A stretch of DNA of 64,000 nt. Source: Phlegmacium glaucopus. Lineage: Eukaryota > Basidiomycota > Agaricomycetes > Agaricales > Cortinariaceae. The stretch spans positions 793,108 to 857,107 of the forward strand of contig MU130381.1 of assembly GCA_015039465.1 (NCBI GenBank), given 5' to 3'. A program made the translations under genes and the position numbers. This document shows positions 49,845 to 61,966 of the stretch, piece after piece; position 1 is the first letter of the stretch, and every line of letters starts with the position of its first letter. Below the pieces are notes generated by a model. That model searched no databases, was not told where the DNA came from, and saw nothing but the letters and a program-made list of their open reading frames with translations.

Positions 49845-52800
49845 GATATTGTGGGTTGTCGATCCTAGGTATTACGGTGAAAAACGAATATTTAAGCGTT
49901 CTGAAAAGAAAGAAAAAACGGAGAAGATTGTCCATGTAATATCTAGAGTGTGGAGAAGAGTGTTAAGATTTTATGGTACGGATGGAGGGGACCGCATGTT
50001 ACCTCACGATGAGATGGCGTCATTGATCATGTGCGCATGTACACGGAATACAATTTATCCACTTCGCCCGCTTCTTAGTGATGTTGGGGAAGGTCGCCCA
50101 TGAGAAAAGAAGGTAAAATCCCATCTTGCGGACGTGTGAGGCCGGTCAATACAATTATTGTGTCGACCACTGCGAACAAGGCTTGCTTAGGTCAAAGGTT
50201 TTGCGACTGTAATGGGTAACGCCCGACCTGGAGATGATAGTGTTATCGTAGCCGCTGTAGCTGACGGTTTGCAATATGTCTCCTAATATTCTCGACACCA
50301 CACATATTCGTTGAAGAAGCCTGAGAAACGTCGCAAGGAGATCGCGATCGAACCAAGTCATGCGCGCCAACACGGTGCCAGACAATAGAAAGGTTCTCTC
50401 GTGAAAACGGATTAAAAGTCAGTTGTCTTGAGTATCGTGTGATCATGGGTTTGAGATCAACCTAGCATCAGGTACTGCAAAGCCTCTTTGCTGCTCAGAG
50501 ACCAATGGTAGGGCATGCGAGTCCCGCAACCAGGTACTTACTTGCCTCCATTGTTCGACAACTACGGATAATTGCCTCCTTTATCACCCATAATATAACT
50601 TCGTCTACGTAGGTTGTCTTCGGACCCGTAATGCAACAGACAGACGGCGAGGCTTCTTCTGCACTCGGGAGAAATACTTGGGCATTGCCTGTAGAAAGAC
50701 CTCTAATAGGAAACAGCGGTCATGATAAGAAGCTAGAAACGATTTTAGCAAGAAGTCAAACTGTAAGAGGAGTCGAAACTTTAACTCTAGCCACATGGTT
50801 ACGGCATCAAAAGTTTGAACAGACGCCTCTTCCCCCTTTCCTCCATCTTGACCGTTGTCTATTTCGTCGTTTTTGCATGCAAGTCAGCGGAAATGGTTGG
50901 GACCTTTTGTCTTTCTCTGGTGGAAAGAAACATTTATCGGTGGCATTGCACATACGGGCGCAAATCCCCAAATTTTGATCCCACTCAGTAACCCACCCAC
51001 TGCCTGGTGTTCCAGATGTCTCCTCATTTGCTTCGGGGTTGACTAGATAAAGGGTAGATCAATAATGGATGTTAACCAACGCCACTGTCGTATAACGGTC
51101 CAACCGTGACTGAGGCCAATACAGGAAACCAACAGGTCCCGGTCTAATATGTCCAACACGAAGGTGCTAGTACAAAAAAAACAGTTATCTCCCTGGGGAA
51201 TGAGTGCTCGAGTTCCAGCGATGTTCTGTACGATCACTTGCAGGATCGATACAGAGGCAGCATTCAACATCAGGCACGACCTCCTAGGGTTTGATAAACC
51301 GGCCTCAGCTCTGTCGACATATCTGAATCGGCGATTTGGCGCATCAATTGTGGTCCCCAAACCGCGATCATGTACACCGCCACGGTCTGCCATCCTCCAT
51401 TCCCATGGTAATATGCTCCCTGAATGGCTCTTAATCATAAGAGCGTATCCTGGAGAGCAGAGACCGCGGGCCGGATAATACCAGACGAGGACGGCATTAT
51501 ATGAACGCTCAAGCATGGTTGGTTCTCACAATCATCTGGGTCGATGTTTCAAACCCAAGGAAATTTTTTGGAAGCCTGAAATTTCAAATTGAATAACCTG
51601 CCTAGTCGTGCCATCCCCAACGAGCTGTCTAATTATCTTGAGCTGAAAAATAAACTGTCATCAGCGTGGATATCGAGTCCGATCAGATACTGACCTTGGA
51701 CTCCGTTTTGGTCGAATTTTAGGAAGATCCTGAAACGGCCCTATATGAGCTAGGCACAATTGTGAGCTCATCTTGTCTACTTGTTCAGAAGTCTGCGGAG
51801 CCGTCAGGTCGGATCTTTATTTCTCTAAGGACGTAGACAACGCTCACTTTTCCGATCATGTAGACCTATATGTTTTGTGATCATGGAGACTTCTACGATG
51901 TGCGGCCAGTCTTCCTCGCGAACTGATTAATCGGTATGCCAGGTTGATGACCGAGTAAAAACGAATACTGTGCGACATACACGGTGCTCCAAACAGTTTA
52001 GTCGCTTTCCTGAAATCATCGATCAATACTGACAAAGTTTTTTCCCTCTCTCATTCCCGACAGTATCCTCCTTCTGACCTGGGGTGGGTTATTACCCCTC
52101 AGGCGATCGTATAGGTCTTATCGGAGGGGTTTAAAGATAAACGAGAGCATTACTGTACAACAACGTCATGAAAAGAGGGGGAAACATCAAGTACGGCGAC
52201 GTGGGTGGCGATTCAATTTTAAATACACAAGATTGTGTAAGCGCTATGTCGGCATGCATGAGGACTATACCAGGATAAGGTGGAATTATTTTGGTATGTT
52301 CATTTTCCATTACATTGTCTATACCATGTGTGTTGTCATACCTTGGGAGGAAGCCCTTGCATGAAATCAGAAAAGGTCGACGCGAAAGTTGGAGATGTTT
52401 CAGGTCAGTTGAGACATTTTGACAAGACAAACAAACTGGTTGACTTCAACTTTGTCATCGATTTCAAGTAACTCCTTCCCTCGAACTCCCTGACGCTTCG
52501 CGACCGCGATAAACTCAATAGATTAGGGCAGTTCAAATCGTCAAATTTTGACGACAAAGACTGCAGTAGCATGCGTCAGTGAGGATGTACACTGAAGCTG
52601 ACTATCGCCGGAGCCTTGCCTAACTGGAATTTCATATACAGGGTCTGGCCTTGCGCTTTGATTTTCCACCTCGTTATCTGTTCATTGCCTGGGTTGGACG
52701 GTAATGAAGCCAATTGTGGATCGTCAAGTCCCTTCTAACCTCGTCTTGACTCGACCAGATACTATCCCTTCGACGCAATAGACTTTTAAGTACGTCCTAA

Positions 52801-53490
52801 AGCTCTCGCTCCTTGTGACTTTCCTTCTGACCCTAGCTAGGTTGCTGAGTTATTACGTCTAGAATCTAGATGTGAAATTGGTTCTCGATTTCGATATTAC
52901 CTACCTATGACTCCGAACCCTGCTCTGAGCAGTGGCCATATCAATCACTGGCTACAAATTCTGTGCACACTGACACTTATTACACTTCCCAGAAATCGTT
53001 ATGATAGAAACCTGTTCGATGGATCATTTTCCGCTCAAAATATGTATATTGTTTATCAGAAGTCAACTTGCGATTACGCGTTTCTTCGACGTCCGCAAAG
53101 GGTATTTGTTAGGCACATCTCACTTTCATGTTTCGTATATGTGCTTTTTTTTTTTCTAACGCGGCTCTTCGAATTTCGTGCGTATTGTCCAGTAACGGAC
53201 AATGAGTTTGAGCAAGACTATGCAGACCATGATTGGCTTTTATCGACCTACCATATTGCAATTATTTTTAGGATGCATGTGTCAAGCTCCCGGCAAAACC
53301 CGAATGATTCATTCCGACGCTCAGTCCGGCAGACCGGCGGAAACTCCCGGAGTGGAGTGGGAATGGGGCTAACCGCATCCGGCCTCAAGCCGACGATTAC
53401 CAGCCAGTGTATACCACGTGTGTATCAACCCGCATATTTGATAGCCGACGCTGCCGTGCATGCTTACTCCAGGACCCATCTCATCATCAA
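49845..53490. other. Gene-poor 3.6-kb stretch
   Basis: No frame with a known domain. Frames at 50631-50978 (+), 51149-51478 (+), 51043-51516 (-) and 52907-53494 (+) were checked; the last overlaps the SulP promoter and start and has no family likeness. The right end carries a CACGTG hexamer at 53415-53420, 71 bp before the likely SulP start. Confidence 0.5.
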
Positions 53491-56371
53491 ATGAGACACA
53501 CGCCAATTCACGACCGCGACCACGACTCAACAGCTTCCATCATGGGGATCGACGCTCAAACAAGCGAAAGGGCTGGCTTGCTTGATGTAGAGAGAGAATC
53601 TATACAATATGACTCCACAACGACGTCACAACATGGTGAGCATTCATCCCTATGAGCTCAAGCAAAACCTCACGTTCCTGGCAATTGACTCTCATCGATG
53701 CCTTTAGAGCGAAAGCTCATATCGCAGTCAACGGTTGCAAAAAGAATAAAATATTACATCCCCTCCTTAAGGTGGATACCAGATTATTCTTTTTCACTGT
53801 ACGTTCCCCTAAATTTCCAATATGCACCTGTCCAGATCAACTCACTGTCAATAGGTTTGGAGGTGACTTTCTAGCGGGAATTACAGTAGCCTCAATGCTT
53901 GTTCCACAGTCCGTCAGTTATGCTTCGTCTCTTGCCAAGCTGAGCCCCGTTACTGGATTGGTGCGAGATATTTTTCTGTCAGCAACTAGCATTAAATTCA
54001 CCTTTCGGATTTAGTTTTCCGCCTCGATTCCTGGAATTGTTTATGCCTTCTTGGGTACCTCAAGGCAGCTCAACGTAGCCCCGGAGGCTGCACTCAGTCT
54101 TCTTCTTGGCCAGGCCATCTCTGAGATCCGTCATGATTATCCCGCACCACCTTCGGGAGATTATGATCTCCTCGGACTGGGGGTGGCTAGTGCGATCACT
54201 TTCCAGGTATATGCTCATTCATCTTTCCACCAGCATTATAATAAATCCCTGTAGACCGGCCTAATATCCTTTTTGCTTGGATTTTTCAGGCTAGGATTTA
54301 TTGATGTTGTCTTAAGCCGTGCCCTCTTGCACGGGTTCATTGCTGCTGTTGCCATCCTTATCATGATGTAAGAACCATTTCCTAAGTCTCCACTCATATC
54401 TAACGGCTCCACTCGTATCTAACGGCATTGTCGGCGATAGCGAGCAACTCATTCCCATGTTTGGTTTAACAGAACTGCTTCATGCTGCAGATCCAGAAAC
54501 AACATTAGAGAAGCTGCGCTTCCTTTTCCAAAACGCAATTACAAACCCCAATCGTCTTACCACAATCATCAGTTTTTCTGCCCTTTTCGCTTTGGTCGCT
54601 CTTAAGTATGTCAAGAACAAATTTCAAGGTACTTGGTGGATATATCGTCTACCGGAAGTGCTTATTGTCGTTGTTGTATCGACCAGTCCGTTTTACATTT
54701 TTGGATACGGATCCACAATTTCTGACATATTTTGACAGTTCTTTCCGCCGAATTCGGGTGGGAAACACATGGGATCGATATTCTTGGCCCAGTTGACATA
54801 CAGACTGGAGAGTCACTCATCGAATTCCCTCTCAAGGCATCTAACATCAAATTTCTTCGAAGAACCACTTCAACGGCCATGTCCGTACATCTTCTGCTTC
54901 TCATGATATCGGTGCTTATCAAGTCTCAATAGTCTAATATCAGTAGTAGGCTTCTTAGACAGCATCGTTGCAGCAAAGCAGAACAGTGCGCGTTTTGGAT
55001 ACTCTATTAGCCCTAATCGCGAGTTGGTGGCTCTTGGAGCTGCTAACTTGGCAGGATCTTTCATCCCTGGTACCTTGCCAGCTTTCGGCTCCATCACTAG
55101 GTACGGCTATGTTCCTTCCGATAATCGGTCTGATTTCAAGTGGGGCTAGATCTCGAATTAACGGAGATGTCGGGGGCCGGACCCAGATGGCTTCTCTAGT
55201 CTGCTCTGGGATTATTCTCCTGGCGACGTTCTTCCTTTTACCATGGCTATATTCCCTTCCTACATGCGTTTTGGCGTCAATGTTCGTTAAAGAAAAATAA
55301 TTTCATGTTTGGTTGACTCATTCTATATCCTCCCTTTTAGTATCTGCCGCATCGTTTTTGCTCTTCTGGCTGAGACACCACATGAGGTTTTCTATTACTT
55401 CCGGTTGGTTATATCCTCCATTATCCTCCAGCGTGTATATATCACTATCGTATTTTTTAGTATGAAGGCCTGGGTTGATCTTACACTTATGGTCCTAACA
55501 TTCGTCCTCTCCATTGTTTGGAATATTGAAGTTGGCGTGGTAGTCAGTTTGGTCATATCTTTGCTTATGGTGGTGCACCGTTCATCAAAGACACGGATGA
55601 CCATTCTGGTATGGGGTGATGGACACTTCATTCCATGTTAACGTCTCTCAATCTTTGCATAGGGCCGTATTCCCGGTACCGATCGATGGTCACCGATTAA
55701 AGAAAATCCTGAAGCGGAGGAAAGCGTAGCAGGGGCTCTCATTGTTCAAATTCGCGAAAATCTGGATTTCGGTAGGCCGTTATTTCATATTTTGATCGTC
55801 CAATTTTTATGCTATCTTTTGTATAGCAAACACAGCACAGCTGAAAGGTCCGTGTTATATATTAAATACAACACCTAATCGCTCATACCTAATTTGTACT
55901 AGAGCGACTCCACCGGTTGGAAATTTATGGGTTGGATAGATTACATCCTTCTGAAGCACCTCGTCGACAGCAAGCTTCTACTCTCGTTTTCCATATGGCC
56001 GATGTGGATACATGTGATGCTTCGTAGGCATTCATCATCACCCTCTGTCCAGCGCAGTCTCACAAACGTTGCAATTCAATCATAGGGCTGCCCAGATATT
56101 TTACGAACTTCTAGAGGACTACCAGGTACGCAGCCATATTCTCCCTCTTCATTTCACTTCTTCTAACACTTCCATGATTCATTAGAACCGAGGTGTAGGA
56201 TTGTTTATCACGCATCTCCGACCACGTCCCCGAAAGACTTTCGCAATGGCTGGCATCGTTGACCTTCTGGGTGCTGATGCCTTCCGAGAAACCGTGGCCG
56301 ATGCTATGGCCATTGTTGAAGGCTCCAGAGCGTCCGAATCTAGATCTATAGAGACACCATCTTTTTCCTGA
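53491..56371 (+). CDS. SulP-family anion transporter with STAS domain (sulfate permease-like)
   Basis: The start is ATG 53491 (MRHTPIHDRDHDSTASIMGI) or the in-frame ATG 53542. About a dozen introns; exon joins checked by phase give RKLISQSTVAKRIKYYIPSL, then FSLFGGDFLAGITVASMLVP-QSVSYASSLAKLSPVTGL, SIPGIVYAFLGTSRQLNVAP-EAALSLLLG, and later ILISVVGFLDSIVAAKQNSA, LVALGAANLAGSFIPGTLPA and MKAWVDLTLMVLTFVLSIVW. The C-terminal STAS domain starts at GALIVQIRENLDFANTAQLK and ends GIVDLLGADAFRETVADAMA. SulP proteins of fungi (Sul1/Sul2, and plasma membrane or vacuolar relatives) move sulfate or other anions with protons. The exact substrate cannot be read from sequence. No frame break was found. Confidence 0.88.
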
Positions 56372-56743
56372 AATCTTTTGAATCACGATAGCCCAAGTAA
56401 ACAGCGAATTTTTTTTCTGTCACGCATCCAAATTTGCTTCTGACTGTTTGCAACAAGACTAGACTGGTATCCTTTATGCATCTATAAAGCATTTACTGCA
56501 TCATGATTTACACATATTTTACGCTATATCGATGTTCTGCTAGCCATTTGAACGAGTATATAATAGTACTGAGACAATATATATGTTTGTAGAATTTAGT
56601 CAAGTATTGGCAACTATTGAAAAAGCAACTGTGATCTGGAAAAGACCGGAACAGCGTTGACAAAAGGACTGCAGTGATGTATATGACTAGTTCAACACCA
56701 CTACATACTACAACAAGGCGGCGTGTGATACGGTTTATGAGGG
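56372..56743. other. Convergent 3' region, SulP gene / TRM11
   Basis: AT-rich; presumably both 3' UTRs. No gene seen. Confidence 0.55.
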
Positions 56744-58666
56744 TCATGAATGATCCTGTCGATCTTCAGATATTGCTGATTTAAATCCCTGGAAGTATTT
56801 CTCCCGGAAGTCTTTATGCGCCGGTACATGGGTATTCTCGTCTTGAAGAGGAATCGGATTAAATGTCGGGGCTGGATATTGTTCCTCAGTAATTTTCTTG
56901 ATAGTCACCAACTATACAAGGAAACATTAGGGCTTACGGGTGAAGAAGCAAATAACGAGTAAATGTCACTTACTCTCCGCCCCCAAGACCCAAAGTCTTG
57001 TAGAGAATTAGCAATAACTTCCATCCCTTCACACAGCATTGTATGAATATCGATTTCCTCGTACTCATCAGTCACCGTCGGAAGGAAGAACACGAGGCGA
57101 CCTCCAGGCTTTAATAAATATCTTGCGAAAAGTACGAGATCAGTGACTAGCTGCGATAATTCATACGGTTTTGTGGGTGGGATGTACGGTTGTTCATCTC
57201 TACCGAATTCAAGATTCAGAAACGTATCAAACGGAAAAACAAAAGAAGCTACACACTGGCTGGGTGAAGAAAGTCGGTGCTTTAGCATAAGTTCTTTCTG
57301 GACCTCTGTTAATTGCTTCTTGCGTCCAAGACGCTTAGCGCCAGCTCGTACGCCGTCTGTGTGTGTGAATTTCAAGGTAAATGAAAATAATAGAGGACGG
57401 AATAAATATCCATACGAACAAGGCGGATCGGTAACGATTGCGTCAAATAGGCCTCCACATCGCCATGGGTGATGAGTTAGATCAAACACTGATAAATCCA
57501 CCAATCGCGATGCGACCCCGTATTGAGTTGCAGCTCGCACTACGCCTGGGGTTTTTTCTAGGCAAAAGAGTCGGATAAAAGTGCACTCTGAATCACAAAA
57601 TATGTACCTTTCCCCCTCATTTGACGCCCATCAATATCTGAACCGAAAACGAGGGCACCAAAATGGGCTGCGGGCTGGATAAAACAACTGATGAGAAGTA
57701 AGGTTATAGCAAAGGCGGGACACTGACATAGGCCATGCTCCCTGTTCCCATAAAGGGATCGTAAATGAGTTTCCCAGGAGAGGCCTAGTCACCTAATATG
57801 AGCATTACGGCGTGAAATAAAATTGGCGTAATCGGCTCTCACCAAAGTCTGGTTTGCCATGAGCAGGGACATCTCTGAATCCATACTTGTGTTCCCATAG
57901 TACACTCGTGTCTTGACATTGAACTTCCCAATCAAGTGTCTGGCAGACCCTTCAAATAGCTTTATATGGAATAGCAAAAAAAAAAGAGTCAAACGGCAGA
58001 TTCTCGGGAATCCGTTCCGATGAACGTACCAACCTACCAAAGAATACTTGTCGGAAATTTCCATCTCCTTCGTGCTTTTCCCGGGTTGTTCCGTGACGAT
58101 CCTTATCTGTACATGGTACGAAATGCTGCACTCGATCCAACGTAAGGTGAAATACACGTACATTCTTCGAAACAGGTCAGAGTGATATCAGGAGTCTTCA
58201 TATCAATTTTTCCGAGGAAGCCCATATAAGCAAAGCTTTCTATAACGTCTCTTTGCCTTGATTGTGGGATTGTGTGATTGTACGCAGTCACTAGAAAGCG
58301 AAAAGAAGTATCCTTGACATAACGATGCCATAGGGTCTCATTTCGACGATTGGCAGCATGAAGGGCTTCGTAACTAGACCCTTGCCCATAAAACTCGAAT
58401 ACAGATCTACAATCGCGCAGAAAGTCAGATCACGCTGAATCATCACAAGATACAAGGACAGACTTGATTAAAATACATCGGTTTGCCAGAATTCGTGCAT
58501 GTTCTTCCTCCTCAAGTTCAATAACCATGCATGGCCTTGTAGGATCGCGATCATCGTCGTTTTGAGGCAGAGTAATGGGGAATCCATAAAGTTCTGCAAT
58601 AGATTTCAGTTCAGGAAGTCTGAATTCGTTGTGAGCATCAGCAAAATGAAATAGATATGATGGCAT
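56744..58666 (-). CDS. TRM11: tRNA (guanine(10)-N2)-methyltransferase, Trm11
   Basis: ATG 58666 starts MPSYLFHFADAHNEFRLPEL, the N-terminal THUMP-side domain of Trm11 (EFRLPEL, then ARILANRCILIKSVL and YEALHAANRRNETLWHRYV). The methyltransferase carries motif I as YDPFMGTGSMAY, the text GALVFGSDIDGRQMRGK, then AIVTDPPYGVRAGAKRLGRK with the catalytic DPPY, and a late PGGRLVFFLPTVTDEYEEID. The stop is at 56744, after SEDRQDHS. With Trm112 the enzyme makes m2G10 in several tRNAs. The 63-bp intron 57357-57419 cuts the Tyr codon of DPPY and is itself stop-free and a multiple of three. The gene diverges from SWS1 (165 bp between starts). Confidence 0.94.
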
Positions 58667-58831
58667 GAAGTTTGGATTGTATAAATTTAAATATGTGGAC
58701 GCGACTGCTTGCCAGTGGTATTGTTTGGCACCAGCCTTGCCTGTAGCATTATTTAAAGTCTGTTGTATCTAACGATGTACATGGTCGCCCGATCCCATGT
58801 CAAGGCCAGCAAAGCTAACTAACCTCCGGAC

Positions 58832-59460
58832 ATGAATTCATTGACTCTTGCGAAGAGTATCATTGATTCCATCCGTCTCGAAGATGATGAGCGTATGTAC
58901 TCGTCCCCAAAGTTCGTGAACTAACCATCTAATCCACCTTGTCGTCCAAGTTTCCGATGATTCATTGATGAAACTTCAAATCATCTTTCCAGAGAACCTC
59001 ATCATCGCTGCTCTGGATCTCATTGACCGTGGAAGCGGTAAGCCACTTAGATTTGATGAGAAAGAAACCTTTTGATTAACCCTTTTTTTCTCTTGTCAGT
59101 GATTCATCGTATCACTCCTTGGGGACATACCGAATACGAAGTTCTAGGATCGACGGCAACATACACTATTCTTCCTGACCTGGATGCAGCTCCGAGAGTA
59201 CCGTATTCTTGCACATGTCCTTCTTTCATATACGCAGTTCTACTGTCGGAAACCCACATCATGGTTTGTTTCATGATCATCATCGGACTGAACTAATATT
59301 CATCTTCTTGATGTCTCAGTGCAAGCATGTGTTGGCCACATTTTTGGCTCGAAAGCTGTCGTTATGTATTGAGAGGCCAACAGACTTGGACGACCTTTCT
59401 GTTCTGTACAATCTCAATTTTACCTTGGCTGAGAGTGAGACTACAACAGAATTGCAGTAG
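58832..59460 (+). CDS. SWS1: SWIM zinc-finger protein Sws1 / ZSWIM7 (Shu complex subunit)
   Basis: Short spliced gene: ATG 58832 (MNSLTLAKSIIDSIRLEDDE), then DSLMKLQIIFPENLIIAALD, LIDRGSVIHRITPWGHTEYE, VLGSTATYTILPD, and the SWIM finger CTCPSFIYAVLLSETHIMCK-H (C-x-C-x15-C-x-H), followed by VLATFLARKLSLCIE and a stop at 59460. The order and spacing match human ZSWIM7 (DLVDRQSI, YQVLGSS, CSCPAF, LCKHLLA). Sws1 partners a Rad51 paralogue and stimulates Rad51 filament formation in homologous recombination, mitotic and meiotic. The intron before CKH splits the zinc-binding site between exons. Confidence 0.9.
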
Positions 59461-59638
59461 CCCAGATGCTTGCGTGTTGCAAGCAGGACTGCGGACCTAA
59501 AGTGTAGGCTACGGGAAATAATATTAAAGATTTGCGTTACAAAACATACATAGGGATTAGCAATCCAAAAAGATAGTTCTACGTTTTGTGGATGGAAAGG
59601 TAATAAATTCCAAGTAGATGAATCTGCTCCCTCCCCCC

Positions 59639-61244
59639 TCAAAGTTCGCCCAACCTTCCTCCAAAAGACGCTTGTCTTACAGGGGAGCTGCCAGGGGAGC
59701 GTTTCTTCAGCACAGGCCGCGAAGAATGAGGCTCCTCAGAAATAGATGGCACAGTCACTTCTTCCACCACTTCCTTTTCCCAGAAATTTTTGGCCCGATG
59801 CGGGGTAGATGGAGCAGACGTCGTTCGTCCCGAACTTTGATTTTTGCTCTTTTCTGCTCCCTTTCCGTTTGAACCGTCGACCGCAGTATCAGAATCAATG
59901 GTTGGGATGCGAATGGCCTTGAGAAGTGCCGCCTCCCAAGCAGCAGCGATTGGACCAGCATTATTATTTTTGATATTAGCTTCAACGACAAGAGCTTCCA
60001 TTTCTGGCGTGAGCAACGCTAGAGATTCATTCATCGCTGATGGAGATAGAGGTTGCATGCGAGCCAAGGTAGGGTCGTGATATAGGCTTTGAGAAGAAGC
60101 TGGTGTTATGGACCGAAGGATAGTGTGCAATATTATGGATGCTGATGAAGCAATAAATGTTGAAACCAGATAGATCACAATTGTTAAAAGAATCTCACCT
60201 TCCCGATCAGCAACAGCAATGGTTGCGTATATGCGCTCCCAAAGTGCTCTTTCGGCGGGGTTCACTTGCGGTTGCGTAACTTCGGAGTCGTCAAAGAGGA
60301 ATGTGAAATATGGGACAACTCTGCTGAGTGCTACGCTGAAGAACATGAAGACTTGGTGAAGGAAGAGGATGTGTTGGTACGGAACACGGTGAGGAAACAC
60401 AGTTTGGAGGATTGAGAAAGAGGACGGTAGAAGAGCGTGGGCGGATACAATCGGAGAGCTTGAAGAAGAGGGCGTAGAGACAGGTAACTGAGGTGCGGAG
60501 AGTAGTAGGGAAAGTTCTCCTGCAAAAAGGGATGCAAAAAGGATGTAGCGCCACTGTTAATTCAACGATTTTAAATCAATATCATCTTCAAGATTTAGAA
60601 AGTACGCACGAAAGACACTGGGCTCGGCTGACTGATAGCAGACCAGAACAAGAGTGCCATACCAGCGACAATGTGGTACCCAGACGACACCATAAACCCT
60701 TGGTACATGAATTCACGCGTCGTTTTACAGTTGTTTCGCCACGCAAGGACGTCTGGACCAAACCTAAGGATCCAATACTCGTCAACGTTAACCCCAGCCC
60801 AGAACGTAGTCGCGCGCACCGGTCATAAGCAAACCTGACCACAGGATCCTTCAACGCTTCAAAAGCGTCTCTCACTGCCATGAACAATGCCTCTCCTTCT
60901 CTCCCCACTTCTGGTCGATCTGGATGATTCCGCTTCACAAAAGCCCTAAATGCAAGCTTCAGCCCATTCTCATCCACATTCGGTGTCACTCCAAGGATTT
61001 GGTAAAAGTTGGGTTGCATTGTGCGGGCGGCTTGGACGAGAGTATAGGTAAGGTAGGTCAATATGACAAAAGCAAAAGTAATGGCATAGTGTTTGCGATG
61101 TTGGAGGCTTCCTGGAGTGGGTGCCGTCGTGATTCGGATGGGAGATTTGAAATAGACAAGGTTGAGGATCTGTCTGGCGGCAAAGTCTGGGATGAACGAC
61201 CACCCAAAAAGGGACAAGAGGATGCTGGACGACCCAGAGAGCAT
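59639..61244 (-). CDS. Membrane-anchored DnaJ (J-domain) protein
   Basis: ATG 61244 (MLSGSSSILLSLFGWSFIPD). An N-terminal membrane segment (HYAITFAFVILTYLTYTLVQ) precedes the J domain at about 78-142: NFYQILGVTPNVDENGLKLA, HPD in VKRNHPDRPEVG, and FEALKDPVVRFAYDR. After the splice FGPDVLAWR... come at least three more hydrophobic spans (YHIVAGMALLFWSAI, ILFASLFAGELSLLL, ILFLHQVFMFFSVALSRVVP). A hydrophilic Ser-rich tail ends QASFGGRLGEL. J-proteins of this shape recruit Hsp70 to the ER membrane; it is not Sec63, as no Brl domain is seen. The intron 60100-60198 (99 bp) is stop-free and would encode a hydrophobic helix if retained. Confidence 0.87.
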
Positions 61245-61966
61245 TATTGATTGGTAGTAGGAGACCTAAAGGAAGAATATAGCCAAGATTGTCTACTTGA
61301 CGTTTGTGTGGCTCACTTCCACGTATGCGCTAGAATACAGATGTCAAAAGCTACTCGTAGCTGAGAGCGTTGGCGATGAAGAATATATCGCGTGAAAATC
61401 AAATTGCAAAGCCTCTGGGTGGCCAGTACAAACGTAACAATTTTCAAGCAGAGATAGTCAAGACAAGAGTTGAACAATTAATAATAATTCCTACTAATAT
61501 TCAATGGACTTCACAAGGCGCAAACTAACAAAATCATCGTCCACCACCCATGCACGTCCCAAGCTCATTGTATTCAGCATGGGGGTCCATTTATGCATTA
61601 GACTTCTTGCTCGTTGTCGGAAACAGTAGACATTGTCTTCTGGGATTACGCCAGCAGGCATCCCACTAATGTCACGCATGATTGTTGTAAGCCTCGACAC
61701 CTACGCAGTCATTTCTTCTTAGTTTGTGCATTTGCCAACAAACGTTGTTTTATATCTGACCTCAAGCAAAATTACATCCTCCAATTCATGGCATTCGATT
61801 ACATTAAAAAATCTATTAATCTTTGACATATCCTGTTATAGATGTTGTCAGAAATTTATGGGTACTTTTGAGTAAAAAAGTACTTTGCAAAGGTATTTCT
61901 TCCACTGAGCTGGTGTTCCAGCAATCTATTCCATTGTAAGTCATAACCATCCTTCCAGAAAACAAT
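61245..61966. other. Intergenic region with a short minus-strand frame
   Basis: Promoter of the J-protein gene at the left and the F-box gene 3' end at the right. A minus frame 61494-61700 (starting only at GTG; text GMPAGVIPEDNVYCFRQRAR) could be a gene remnant but has no start or splice support. Confidence 0.4.

Noticed and set aside
51043..51516. Overlapping frames on both strands (157 and 109 residues)
   Set aside because: No recognisable motif on either strand; mutual overlap suggests chance.
52907..53494. 195-residue plus-strand frame before the SulP gene
   Set aside because: It overlaps the transporter start region in another frame, shows no domain, and has uneven composition typical of non-coding DNA.
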